64,000 bases of DNA from Patagioenas fasciata. Its lineage: Eukaryota > Chordata > Aves > Columbiformes > Columbidae. Below, piece by piece: positions 51,178 through 64,000 of the stretch. The first letter of the stretch is position 1. Every line of letters starts with the position of its first letter. The notes under the pieces are model-generated. The model was not told the origin of the DNA and did no database searches. It was given only the letters and a program-made list of their open reading frames with translations. A program made the translations under genes and the position numbers. The DNA is taken from contig NC_092520.1 in NCBI RefSeq assembly GCF_037038585.1, positions 15,817,001 to 15,881,000 on the forward strand, read 5' to 3'.

Positions 51178-51612
51178 TCACAGAATCATAGAGTGTCCTG
51201 AGTTGGAAGGGACCCTCAAGGATCATCGAGTCCAGCTCCTGTCCCTGCATATGACAACCCCACAGTTCACACCATGTGTCTGAGGGTGTTGTCCAGTCTC
51301 TTCTTGAACACTGTCAGGCTTGGGGCCGTGACACCTCCCTGGGGAGCCTGTTCCAGTGCTCCAGCACCCTCTGGGGGAAGAACCTTTTCCCCATGTCCAA
51401 CCTAAACCTCCCCTGGCACACCTTCCTGCCATTCCCTTGGGTTCTGTCATTGGTCACTAAAGAGAAGAGATCAGTGCCTGCCCTTCCTCCTCCCCTTGTG
51501 AGGAAGCTGTAGCCACCATGATGTCTCCCCTCAGTCTCCTCCAGGCTGAACAAACCAAGTGACTTCAGCGGCTCCTCATACAGCTTCCCCTCCAAACCCT
51601 TCACTGATTCTT
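51178..51612 (-). mobile_element. CR1 retrotransposon 3' fragment
   Basis: The plus strand begins with the reversed terminus tcacagaatcatagagtgtc, then gagttggaagggaccctcaa. It continues through the ORF2 end to the L-F-S-L-E block at about 51545. It shares nearly identical stretches with the plus-strand copy at 13678-14232, for example the block covering the H-W-N-R-L region and the 60 bases after it. It is in intron 1, same orientation as the gene. Confidence 0.93.
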
Positions 51613-54600
51613 CTGGACAGATAAGAAAAGAAGTAATACCAAATAAGACTATTAACACCAAACATCCTAGAAAAATTATCTCAAAACAATCTAATTTACT
51701 TTTGTAACAGAACTAGAAGCCAGGTGAACCAGGCAGGACTCATATATTTGTCACACATCTTCAGTAAGGCTTCTGCTACTGTCACACATTATATTCTAAC
51801 AAAAAAAACCACAGAAAGAGGTTGAATGAAATTAAGAAGAAAGTTCACAGATTGTTGGAAAACTACTTCTCAATCAAGGTTATACAATTTGCTCAGGAAA
51901 TCTGACTTAGATCTGGTATTATTTAATATATGCATTAAATGTGATGGATGATGGAATAGAAACTCCATGTTTTACATTTGCATATGAATTTAGTCTGTGA
52001 AGAATCAAAAACAGGAGGAAAACAAAGCTAGAATTTTGAATGGGCCTGACAAGAAGTGATATGAAATAAATTCCATGCAATTTGAAAACAAATAAAAAGT
52101 TTTGCACCAAAGTCAAAATAAGCAAGCACACATTAAAAGATGGGACTGGCCCAGTTAGTTTGGAAGCGGTAGGTATGAAACAATATGGTATTACACAAAT
52201 GTGGTGACACAGGCCCTACACTTTGCAAAAAATACAGACCAACTGGAATTAGTCTAGAAGGTCTGGAGGACATGAAATAAAGCAGAAATAGGTTTTAGTT
52301 AAACTAGAGAAGACTGAAGGAAGTTACATAGTGTAGAAAGCAATGGTGTAAAAGGGAGGGAACTTGTCTCTATTCAGGTCTGGGATTAGTAGGCAACCCA
52401 TAGCTCCAAAGTCCCTAAAACCTGACTATGAGAAAATACTTCAGAAAAAAGAGGATCATTTAGGTGTTCTATTCTGCTACTCTTTGTTATTGTATATATT
52501 TAATGTTGCATATAACATAATGATATTTAATTTGCAAGACATTTCATAACATTATATTTTGACATATATAAAATATTTAAAACTGTGTATAAAATTAAAT
52601 AATATATACTTAGTCCAATCAGAGATAGGATGTGAGCTTAGACAGACACATGATCTGAACCTCTATGTGATGCCACACTACACAGACAAAAGTGATGGGC
52701 TGTAGAAAAGAAGATTAGGTTAAAATTCTACATGTAAGACAGTGAAGAGCTGCAAACAAATATCTGAAAACAACTTGGATTTTCCATTGCCAGAGATCTG
52801 AGATAAATAAGGGGTAGGAATAGCTATGGACAGCTGACCTTGCTTGTTGGAGAGCAACTGGTGAAGATGTTCACATCTCTCCTAGCCCTATTGTCTATGA
52901 TTTGCCTCTGCAAATCATTAACAGGGACATATCTGTCTTATAAGGCAAGACAAACCCTTCAGACTATGTTATTCGATACTCCTGCTTCTTCTGCAGTTCT
53001 CCATCCTCAGCCAGTCACTACAGCTGATGACAGTCCCACATCCTTTATGCTACAAAGCACATCCAACAGCTCTCACAAGATATGTTTCCCAGTAAACTCA
53101 TAACAAACTCCAGACCAGGACAACTCCCTGGCTTGCATCTGATCATCCAAGTTAGAGCGCATACAAACCTCAGTATGCGAAGTGCAGAGTGTTGATAAAG
53201 CCTTGTTCCACGGGCCTGGACCCCGAGTCAGGGCTGGTTCTTGCTGTCCCCAGCTCTGAGCTCAGCACAGAGTGGCTGGGAGAGCTCATGGGGCCACCAT
53301 TCATAGAGCATCAGAGACGTTTATCTCTCACAGGCAGCAAGATGGCTTCTTTTCCTGGTGTTTTCTAATTGGGCTGATCTTTGATCATTCCTTGCTCTAT
53401 TTTACAATAATGGGAAAGGCCTCTTAATTACAACCGCTTTGGTACATGGATCCACAGTTTCGCCATAACCCTTAGAAGGTGGTAATAAAATATAAGTGGG
53501 GTAGAGCTGAAGCACTCTGTAAATAACAAGATAAAACCAGCTGTAGACATTTACAATAAAATTTCCAAATAAGCAAAAACAGTGACTGCATTAGAAGTGA
53601 GAAAAGCCTGTAATGAACATCCCTTAAGTATTTCATTTTGCAGCACTTGAAAGGTACAAATAAGAGTATTTTTACTCATGTGGTGGGATTTTGTTGTTGT
53701 TGTTGGTTTTGTTTTTTAATCAGAAGCTGCACATCTCACACTAAGTATGAAATATGTCATTTTTCAGACTGTTATTTGAAATTATGGTTGAAACTGATGT
53801 GTCTTCTGGGACTGCCCTGGAGGCACTTCTGAGACCTGGACTGTCATAGCTTTTTGTTTACATCTGTCCAGAAGTGTTTTCTCCAAGCTGATTTATTATG
53901 TTGTGTAAATGCTTTTTGTACCAAAGCAGATAAAAACAACTTAATTTTATAGAGTATTTCCTCATCCACAGTTTAGTGAAAAGTTCACATTTGTCGATGT
54001 GAACCTGGAAGGGTAGTGGTCCAACAAACATTTTCTTCAGGGAATAGCAAAAAATTTTTCTCTTTCCCCTGGAAAGTAGTTCAGTAGCTATTTAATGGTT
54101 GATGGTGAGAAAGCACACAACACAGGGCAAACAACCATTTCACAGGCTCTTCATTTCATTTAGCACTCTCCCTACTTTTTGCTCTGCTCTCTCACTCCAG
54201 CAATAAAATTAGTGGCTTCCTATTGATGAAGCAGCTGCCCAACACTGAAATGGGAATGAGAAGTAAATAGAAATGTTTAGGGAAATTATTAAGAAATTTG
54301 TGTCTGGAGAAAAACGGTCCAAGGTGGAAAGACAACCTGGAGAACTGTAACTGAGTCTGGCTAAAGGATTTATCAGAAACACCAAATAAAAAGGTAGAGA
54401 ACTCTGACTGCTTGGATCTTCTAAACCAAGAAATTGGATTTAAACTCTTTCCTAAGAATAAAAAAAAAGGAGATAAGAGAGTACTTTAGCAACCCAGAAC
54501 CTGTTATATACCATACTTGCAAGGCAAAGAAAATAAAGCAGATTAAACAGCATAGGATGGTAAGGCAGGACAGATGACACTAACAAATGGATTGAGACTG

Positions 54601-57600
54601 CTCAGTCAAAAGATACCTTATTTTTATCACCTTTTTCTTTGGGGATTAGAGTAATTTTAAATTTTAGAAGACTACCATGGAACTGGGTGTGTAGGTCTGA
54701 AGATCCCGCAGTACCTGAGCACATGCATAACTTCACGCTGGCTGCTGGAAGCTTTCGACAATAAGTCTTAAATATAAACTTTGGAGTCTAAATTTAGGGT
54801 CATCACTGAAAAACAGAATTGCTATTCCCAATACTTGATCTTGCTCAGAATGGTGTCCAGCTATGTCTGCAAAACTAGGACCTTTATACCTAATATAACA
54901 CATACCTGCTCAAACATTTTTCCTCAACAGTAAAAAAGTGCTGAATGCATTTGCCCTTTAAAACACACTTTAATTTAAGTGTAATCGCCTAGTTTCACAA
55001 ATTATTTGGTCTGTGCTACTCTGAGGTTGTTTAAAGCCAGGAAGTGTCTCTTTCCAGACTGTTTCTTGCAGAAGCTGGCAGAGAATACCAATGTGTGCCC
55101 ACCAGAGGGAACTCCTTACTAAGCCTGGCACTTGGTAGCACCACTGTTCCCCTCTACACCAGCTTCTAAATAAGAAAATTATAGTTCCACATGTCTTACA
55201 CGTTTTCAGGAAGTGGCCACCTTTTGGTGGCCACTGCAGAATTTTGTCACATCCTCTACTGCTCTGGGGACAGACCACCCAAAGGTTATTGGTGTCTACA
55301 ACAGTAAAACAAAGATCAAAAAGTCTAAATAATTCTAATTACAGTTAGCATTTAAACTACAAGAGTGGAAAAATAGGTAGCAGCAAATTAAATACAAAGT
55401 ATGACTTTAGCATAAATTTAACAGCTGGTTACTTTGCTAACTGATTTGTGTTTCTTATATGGAATACCTAAAGTACATCACAGCCTTCATTGCATGTGTT
55501 TATAGAGATATCCCACTTCCAGCATGTTCCAAGGGATATGCTGAATTCTGTATCTATTCCTACAGTCTTACACATGGCCATTTTGAGACAAAGTAAATAA
55601 TTCTGGTATTCCAGATGTATCTATATGCCTTTGGAGTTGGGGCTTAAAGAATTTGTATATATCTGAGTTTGCATGTTTTGCAAAACTAAATGTCCTGTGT
55701 CTTGTTCCCTCCTTAGTCACCAGGCAGTGCCTAACTTTGTCACTGAAGCTGATGGTTCTTTTTGAGGTTCCTTGTGTTGGTTCTGAAAACTATTTCCCCT
55801 TTCAGAAATTCAGTCTTGTGGCCAAGGGTTTGCTGTCCAGTTCAAGCCAGGTATTTTACAGAGCTATGAACACTGTACAGCATACGGGCTGTGCAAGCAG
55901 CCTGCTGTGCTCACAAGGTCCAGTGAGTTCCCCGCTTTCATTGCCCACCCCTTTATGAGGTGACTATCAGAAGTTTCTATCATGAAAACAACTGTAGATA
56001 ACACTTGCTAGGTGACTGGCTGCCTCAAGCAAGCTGCTTCTTTCCATTGATTATCAGTGGGGTTTCTCTGTCAAGAAGCTACTGCAGTTAGCAATCTAAA
56101 AATTCAAGGTCTGACTTTATCAGAGATGGCAATTTAGGATCCATTTGTTTACTTATGTATGAGCTCACTGAAAAGGTCCATCTAGTTCATATTAGGTCCA
56201 CCACTGAAGCTTCCGTAACTCTCCTAATGTCACTTCTTTCTATTGCTATATTTTTATTATTATCAGCATAAGACTATTTGCAACGATTCGTAGACTTCAT
56301 GACTAAAGCTAACAGGCCATGTTTTTTAAAACGCAGCTAAAACATTGTCCAGTTAGGAGGATGACAGTCAATACAAAGACTGTAACACAAACACAGCTGG
56401 CTGGCTATGACAAACAGGCCTCTATAAACAGAACATCATTACATTAGTAATGAAGTAGCAGACATCAACAAGACAGCCCTTGTTATTTACTTAGAGATCC
56501 TTAGGAACAAACTGACAAGAAGTTCAAATAAAAGCAAAACCTACTTCTCATATAGATCTATGGAATGTAACGCTACCGTGCAGTATGTGCTTTACTGCTG
56601 TGTCCCATTGGTTATAAATAAAAGTACTTAAAATAGAGTATGGATACTTGTACCAATGCTAAAACTGGATACAAACAAAGCAAACTTTTATTATATACAA
56701 GCAACTTGATCTTGGTAGTCTCCTGCTGGAAACACTAAGATTCTTAAAGCGAAACTGTATTTCAAACTATAAATTACAGACAAGGTTCAGTGTTTCATCT
56801 CTCCAAATAAAATCTGGTTACACAAAATGTTGATCCCATAGAGACTGAGGGATAAATACACTTTTTTTTTTAAGCTTCAAAAGGATTAAAATTGGTTTCT
56901 ATTCAACTAAACAGGTTAATTCTTATGCTGTCATAATTTATATGGTGGAATAGTTTTGCTAACCATTTAGTAAATTAGGTCAGGGTGTTGTTTCATGCGC
57001 ACTCTTGCAGAAACACTCCCCAACTATCTGCCCTGCTTTAGCTGCTCATTGCTACTCCCACATTATGCCATTTGTTATTCTGACAAAAGTATTGGGGCAT
57101 CTCCAGGTTGACCCCAATCGAGGAGCTTATCTAAATGAAAAAAAAAAAAAGAAGAAACAACAGCTTACTCTAAGCTCAGCTCCCTAGAGCAGTTTCTTGC
57201 ACAGATGCGAACACCTGTGCTGGAACATTATAAGAGGTAGTATGAGGACAGGAATCAGTGGTGGGGAGTGAGGAGAGAGAGAGAGACCTGATTCTTGTGG
57301 TGACACTGGTTGTTAAAGTCACCCCAAAGCGTATGGAAATCTACAGAGTAACGCTACTTAACAAATATCTACAGTTATACTGGTCTGTGCCACTAAGATG
57401 ACTGTCTGTCATGTTCCTTAGTATGACTTCATTGTTTCTTTGTGCTCTCCCTCTGTCCATTGCACCAGTCTCTTTTGTTTCGTATTATATTTATATTGTG
57501 ATCTCTGTTAGTCAGAACAACAGGCTATGATGCAAAAAACAGTGTTGTTGTTTTCTTAGTCAACATTTTGTCTTGACTCTTCAAGTGAACAGATATTATC

Positions 57601-58624
57601 CAGAAGACAAGTGAACAGCAGAATAAACAATGTAATCTCATGTGGACTTTCTCTATCAAGCTCTGTTACGGTTGCCAATGTCACAACCGCACAAACACAA
57701 CCTGGGCATATTATTCTTATATAAATCAGTAATAGATGGTCCTTTAGCTGATCTGCATTAAACCTTAAAGTCAACTACATCTCTAGTTTTAGTGACTACT
57801 GAACAGAAAACAGGTTGAAACCTATGGGTCCAGAAGGGGCAGGTTCTTTTCTCAGTATTTAATGCTTTACTATCCACTCACTCTCTACAGTTCACAAATG
57901 GGGTGCTTGCAGTCAGTCCCCTGATGCAATTCCTTGCTCAGGACAGTTCATGCATGGCTCAAACCTCTCAGTAACTAATGAACTTCTGCTACAGAGAATC
58001 TAAGAGATCCGTTGTGAGCCTAGAAATAGCAAAGTCCCATTTACACACATACACATCCCCCCCCGCCGCTTCCCTCTGGTGAGCATACACCAATGAACTA
58101 ACAGAACATCATAGTTAAAACTATCTGGCAACGCAACATTGTGCTTCTATAGCGTGTTTTCCTTCTGTCATCTCTTCTTTGATTTTTCACCACACATAGG
58201 CATGTTTTTAAATAGCACTTGGAAGGAGAGATGATGACTTATTACTGCCTGTTCTCCTCTTTTCTTTTTTCCAAGCAGAGCCTGCAACTGTTCCCTACAA
58301 AGGAAACTGAAGAAAATAGAGCAGTAAGTCAATCAGCAGATAACTGGTTCAAAACAAGCAAAGGCAGGTGCTCCTTTACACTGCGCAGTCAGTATGTGGA
58401 ACCTGCCACACAATGCTACAGGTGCTAAAAGTTAACAATAGGTTCAAGGGGTAACCAGGTAAATTCAGCAAACAGAAATCCACTGCTGGTATTAAATATA
58501 AACTTTCTGAAGTCTCTGAGAAGTAAAGTGGAGAAATCTAGGAAAGTATAGCTTCTTGTCTTCACTACTCTCATAGTCTTTCTTAGACTTTGATTTTGGC
58601 CCCTGTTGGAGACAGGATACCCAT

Positions 58625-58652
58625 TTATATATATATTTTATATATAAAATCA
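58625..58652. repeat. TA-rich simple repeat
   Basis: This is a short (TA)n-like stretch with one interruption: tatatatatattttatatat. It is too short for stronger inference. Confidence 0.8.
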
Positions 58653-60028
58653 TGTACATACCTAATCATGTATTTAATTGTACATAGGTGCCAGACTCAA
58701 AAGGTTTTCTTGAACTACAGGTAGAACCGAGGAGACATACTAATTTGTCTTTTGAATCCTTTACACTGGGCAGAAAGATTCAGTAAAGGTTCTCCCATAT
58801 CTGTAGCTGTTTGCATTGCCCATGGCAGATTCCAACAGCTTCTGTTATAATCTGTTTGGATCCCAGTGGCAGTAAAAGGCACATTGCAGTGGCATGGTCT
58901 CTAGGGTTTTGAGGCTGTCCAGCTTACCCTGAGAGGCGAACAGCTTTCCCTTGGGTGTCTCATAAACAAGAAAAGCACAGAAACCTCTTCAAAGGGCAGT
59001 TTCTTTTCTCATGCTCTGACCAGGACTTAGAATGGCTTCAAATTTTGGTTAATAATTGTAATGTTTCTAAGTAAGTAGTATACAGATGTGTGCATGCTGC
59101 AACAACATATCTTAATAAAAATTCATTTCTGCATGAGCACTTTGTTACAAAAACTTGAGTATGGATAAAGATTATTAAATTAGGCAACAGGAAACTACGT
59201 CTATATACTAGAGACAAAAATACATTTACATTGCTCCTCTGACTAACGCCACAATCTATCACAGAGACTTGAAATCGGATTTAGTATAGCGGTAATTTAC
59301 AGTCAATGGAATCATGTTTATAAAATCACTTCTTGCCTAAAAGAAAAATACATTGAAGAGATCAGTGCAAATAAGTGCAAGGATTAGAAACTGGCCTGAG
59401 TTACAATTTTTCTTTAGAATTTTAAGAACTCAAGTGTTCAGACAGCTGATCTTGATTTAGGTTCCTTTCCACTAAATATCAATGCCTGAAATTAAACAAA
59501 AGCTTTAAAAGACACTAACATCTGAGTACAATGCCTCAGAAAGACAGGGAGATCAACTATTAATTGATTAGCTCTGGAGCAGTCCATTCTTCATCAGCAC
59601 ATTCCAGAGCTGAAATGTCAAGTTCAATGGCATGAGCTCTTGATGCTGCAGCAACAGCCTATAAATTCTGCAGCACCCCTGATTTACTGTACCCTCATCT
59701 ATCATCGTCTACATCCAACCCTTCTTGCCTTCGCAAAACCTTATACAGCTATGGCTCACAGCTGGAGAAGAACACTGATGTAAGCCTCATGATTCTGATG
59801 GAGAACTACCTACAAGAGTAATTAACTGTAAAAAATACAGCCAAGGAAAATTTTCCCCTGTGTTCTCCAGCCCTAGTTTGAAATTCAAGTCCTTTGAAGT
59901 ATCTGACAGTGCAGGTCAGAACCTTTTTCTAAAAGTAGTTACCCTCTCCTGAAGAATACATGCAATAATGTATGAAACATATTTTGCATAGCATATTTTG
60001 ACCTTTAGAGAAAAAACAAGCAAACAAT

Positions 60029-60092
60029 AGAAAACCCACCACCACCAAAACAACAACAAAAGCAACAAACAAACAACAACAAAAACCCCAAG
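60029..60092. repeat. CAA-rich low-complexity tract
   Basis: The tract has irregular caa and cca triplets (accaccaccaaaacaacaac, then aaacaaacaacaac). It has the same base usage as the 28178 tract: U/G-rich in the TRPC6 sense transcript. Confidence 0.85.
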
Positions 60093-60429
60093 GTGAAACC
60101 ACATGGGGTTTCAGCAAGGTACATTAATCCTGTTTAATCATGCTTTACTACTTATAAGTAGTCCAGGTTCAACACTGCTGGGACCAGGTGACCTTGAAAT
60201 AAAGGCGGGAAACCTCAGATATCTAATTAGGAATAACTGGCTAGTTCATATTTCATGATGCTACAGTTTCAGGCTGTCTATGGTCAAGGATGTGACACCA
60301 TCCACAGTCACTAGCTCAGAGCCCCAAAGCAAACAGCAAGGGCTGAAAAGGCAGAACTCTTGAGTAAACTGCATTTATAAGCTCCAGCAAAATCCGAGCT
60401 CTGTGACTGTGACTCCAGCTGGCCACGGC

Positions 60430-61055
60430 CGAACACTGTAGGCGGGTGCAGCATGTATCCTGGTGTCCATCAAGAGTGGTGTGGCCAGCAGGATCAGGGC
60501 AGTGACTGTACTCCTGTACTCGGCACTGGTGAGGCGGTACCTGACATCCTGTGTTCGGTTTTGGGCCCCTTATCATAAGAAAGACATTGGGGTGCCGGAG
60601 AGAGTTCAGAGAAGGGCAATGAAGCTGGTGAGGGGTCTGGAGCACAAGACTGATGAGGAACAGCTGAGGGAATTGGGGCTGTTCAGCCTGGAGAAAAGGA
60701 GGCTGAGGGGAGACCTTATCGCTGTCTACAACCACCTGAAAGGAGGTTGTAGCATGGAGGGGGTTGGTCTCTTCTCCCAAGTAACAAGTGATAGGATGAG
60801 AGGAAATGGCCTCAAGTTGTGCCAGGCAATGTTCAGATTGGATATTAGGAAACATTTCTTCATGGAAAGGGTTGTCAGGCACTGGAACAGGCTGCCCAGG
60901 GAAGCAGTGGAGTCACCATCCCTGGAGGTGTTTAAAAGACATATAGAGGAGGTTCTTAGGGACATGGTTTAGTACCAGAGTTACGTTATGGTTGGACTTT
61001 ATAATCATAAGGGTTTTTTCCAACCAAAATGATTCTATGATTTGATGATTCTATA
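60430..61055 (+). mobile_element. CR1 retrotransposon 3' fragment with long surviving frame
   Basis: A 169-codon frame at 60463-60972 preserves the ORF2 C-terminus: [31 protein letters not shown] and V-V-R-H-W-N-R-L-P. The 3' UTR (ggttggactttataatcata) and ttctatgattt terminus follow. It is similar to the 7546-8330 copy in both protein and 3' end, so the two are probably the same subfamily. It is antisense to TRPC6. Confidence 0.94.
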
Positions 61056-61212
61056 TAAAAACTGCCTAAATCTGTGAAATTATAAGTAAACCTAACTTAG
61101 CAGCCTTTACTAACAGCATATCACACAGGATTCTGTTTTGCCTGCTAGAACAGGCAGATCCGTAGGAGACTGCACAGAGGGACAACACAAAGTACTGGTT
61201 ACATCTTGTTGA

Positions 61213-61385
61213 CAAAAAAAAAAAAAAGGAAAGGAAAGGAAAGGAAAGGAAAGGAAAGGAAAGGAAAGGAAAGGAAAGGAAAGGAAAGGAAAGGAAAGGA
61301 AAGGAAAGGAAAGGAAAGGAAAGGAAAGGAAAGGAAAGGAAAGGAAAGGAAAGGAAAGGAAAGGAAAGGAAAGGAAAGGAAAGGA
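61213..61385. repeat. Pure (AAAGG)n microsatellite after a poly(A) run
   Basis: A poly(A) run of about 15 bases (61213-61227) is followed by about 31-32 uninterrupted copies of aaagg, ending at 61385 with aaggagaaag. The strand is purely purine, so it is a mirror-type homopurine tract. The open frames across it on both strands are artefacts of the 5-bp period. Confidence 0.98.
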
Positions 61386-64000
61386 GAAAGAAAACCTAAG
61401 CAATGCTGGGGAAAGATATATTTAAGTTATGTCTCAGATACGAAGAGATGTCCTATTATGGTCCTGAGGCATTAGTCTTCCGATAACAGTGGAGCTGCAT
61501 GTTTAAAGATTAATTTCACTTCAGCTTGTAAAGCTGCCACATTTGGGAAGACATTTTAAAAGTGGAAATCTTCACACTCTTGCTATTATTGTTCCTCTTC
61601 AGTTTATTTTACTTGTACCTTTCCATATTTAACTGAAGTCCTTGTTCATTCTGCTGTGTTGTTTTTTCATAAACCAAACTCTGCTTCCTGACATATGTGA
61701 TAATTAACCTCATTTGTGAAACACTTCTCCCCAAGCACCTTCTTTACTCCTTCATTTATTTTTAAACCAACACTCACTAAAGACAATATTGTCACCTACT
61801 TTATCCTACTTTGAAAGCCCCCCGGGAATACAGACAGGGGAACTGTTACACAAACCGTACATGCAGATGCAGCAGAGTCCAGCAGACAGACAAGTATCTA
61901 CCCAGGTAATTTGGAATCAAAAGCTCTTCCCTTGTAGTTGTAAGAAATAAATGGGGTTTTTTACTTCCTAAAATCCAACAATTCCAACCGGATTACATTT
62001 TCAGAAAATAAAAGCCCATTTCAATTTCTGATTCTTTGAAATACGGAGAATATGCTTACTTTCCTAGAGCATGTGGTAGGATTTTTTCAGGATGCAGGAT
62101 GGCGTTTGTCTCTGCTCTCTGTGCTTTTACCACTCTTCAGCTGCCTCTCACCACCGAGATAAGGAGAAGCCCGGCAGTGTAATAAAATCCCCCTTCTGAC
62201 AGAAATAGGCTGCTGGATTATTCCATTCTTAGCTCCTTTCCATTATGAAAAGATCCATCTATGGCTGTTCTTGGTTCCTGGAAATTAGCCAATATCCTAG
62301 TTCATCTTTCACTCAACACTATTTTACCACAGCTCGTAATCTCCAGTGAGGGATCTCGTGAAGTGATTTTAGAAAACATAAATACCCTATCTCCAAGAAA
62401 TATCACTTATCTGATGCAACATTTTTATGGTACTTCAAGAGACTTCATAAACTCAACAAGGCACGCTCTCTTGTTTTCAGACTCTCCTGGCTATTGACAG
62501 ATAAATCATCTGTTTCCAGGGATTCTCTGATTCTTCAAACCATAGAAACTTCAGAGTGTTCATATAATAAACAATTTATCAGACTAAAATATTATAGTTA
62601 TACAGAGAGTGTACAGTTTCTTTTCCATGAATAGTTGCTATCCCTTTGAACAATCCAGCAACAGAACGAGAGATGGCCATTGAAGTACAAGAACTGGAAA
62701 TAACATGAGAGGAACAAAAAGCTCTTTGTCTAGATGGACTTGCCATATAGAGCTTGGATTCACTTTCTATCTCCAAGAATGCCAAATTTCCATTCACACA
62801 TTTTAGAGCAATAAGTGCTAAACCTGAACAAAGAGCAGGTCATCTTCTAGTGCTACTGAACATTATTTAAGAAACATAATGGGCATTACACTGCATCTAG
62901 ACAAACATTTCTTTCTTTGCAGAGTATGAAGGTGGAAAAAAGAACCATGACCATTATTCTTCATTAGATTTATTAAGCACCTCAAACAATTGATTCCAAA
63001 TACTGTTTCATTTAGCTTATAAAAATACATCTACTCCCTGTTACTTTTTAAACATTTTCTTTTCTGACTGAGCTTTCACAGATTACTAGTGATGCAGAGG
63101 AATAGAACACAGCAGGTCCCTAGCTGGATCTCAAATGCAAATGCCTGATTTTACTGACCATCATAGGGAACATACTTCATAAGCATGCAACTGTAACTGA
63201 TGAAGTAGAAGTAGATGAGATGAAGTAGATACATGGAGACTGAAAATAATCTGTTAAACATTGCCTGCTAAAGCAAGAAGCATCCTGAAGTGCTTCAGGC
63301 TGTGCAAGGTTAAACTGTGTTTGAGAACAGCTAAACCATTGCTGTCCATCTCCAGCTCTGTTCTGCTTAGTAGGAGATTCTTCTCTGTTATATTAAAAAT
63401 CTGTCTCATAATACAAACAATCTACCTAACACACCTATGTGAGTCTTGATCTTCCAGGAATAAATAAAAAAGTGCATTTATGCTTTGGCCAGCTTTGGTG
63501 AAAAAAAAAAAATCCACAACTTAAAAACAAACCACAATCAAACAACAGACTGGGATGAAGCAAAGTAACTATGTCCACAAAAGATGGCATCAAACAGGAT
63601 TTCAAATATTTAGAGACCTTCTGTTAAGGAGAAGAGCACCACAGGTGCAGGCGACTCCACTCAGAAGAATCGCTGCAGCAGAATCCAGTGGAATGGCCAT
63701 TCCACCTCCCTGCTGGGCTTTGACTTACAATGATACATTGGTTTCTGTATGAAGAAAAATCAGTGGATGCAAGATAGCCTGATACATAAATAACAAAGTG
63801 GAATATCAGCTGGGAGAGAATGAGGAAAAAAAATCCTGACAATTTACTCTAGGATTTTGTGCAATGCTTCAGTTCCACACTGATAAAAAATATTAAGCAA
63901 ACATATTGCACAATTTTAGAAGGTACTAACCTATTCAGCTGCCCATTGTATCCGACATTAATCAAACTGTTCAATAGTCCAGGCTCACCCTGAATTGCTT

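Noticed and set aside
53150..53350. GC-richer block in intron 1, considered as TRPC6 exon 1 or an LTR
   Set aside because: No frame resembles the TRPC6 N-terminus, and no LTR ends or target duplication could be found.
61110..61475. Repetitive open frames on both strands (K-E-R-K-G and F-L-S-F-P periods)
   Set aside because: They are direct translations of the AAAGG microsatellite.

Overview
The window comes from a vertebrate nuclear genome, almost certainly a bird. A turtle or crocodilian is less likely. The evidence is a multi-exon channel gene with GT-AG introns, AT-rich introns with no CpG-island promoter in view, and many fragments of CR1 (chicken repeat 1) non-LTR retrotransposons. There are no bacterial operons, CRISPR arrays, tRNAs or rRNAs.

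One protein-coding gene is certain: TRPC6, a diacylglycerol-activated, calcium-permeable cation channel, on the minus strand. Eleven coding exons were placed at single-base resolution. They run from exon 2 (43835-44609), which carries the ankyrin repeats, down to the stop codon in the last exon (7175-7326). Every junction keeps the frame and together they encode about 847 residues. Exon 1 (start codon, about 57 residues in human) was not found, so at least 19.4 kb of intron 1 fills the right end. The 75-nt exon that mammals have between my exons 9 and 11 was also not recognised. The join without it stays in frame.

Layout, left to right: 1-3.1 kb is intergenic DNA dense in minus-strand CR1 fragments. 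3.1-7.17 kb is the 3' flank and the probable TRPC6 3' UTR, with a candidate poly(A) signal near 5530. 7.2-44.6 kb holds the TRPC6 exons and introns; the introns carry CR1 copies near 7.5, 13.7, 15.8-18.2, 21.9, 24.7 and 38.4 kb and a 210-bp mariner-like MITE at 30.3 kb. 44.6-64 kb is intron 1, with a second MITE at 45.1 kb, CR1 copies at 51.2 and 60.4 kb, and a long pure AAAGG microsatellite at 61.2 kb.

I see no novel multi-gene system. The points most worth checking are the loss of the second N-glycosylation sequon in the S3-S4 loop of TRPC6, the unrecognised exon 10, two related MITEs with clear terminal inverted repeats and TA duplications, and a closely similar inverted CR1 pair about 37 kb apart. 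Comparisons with human TRPC6 are from memory; no search was run.
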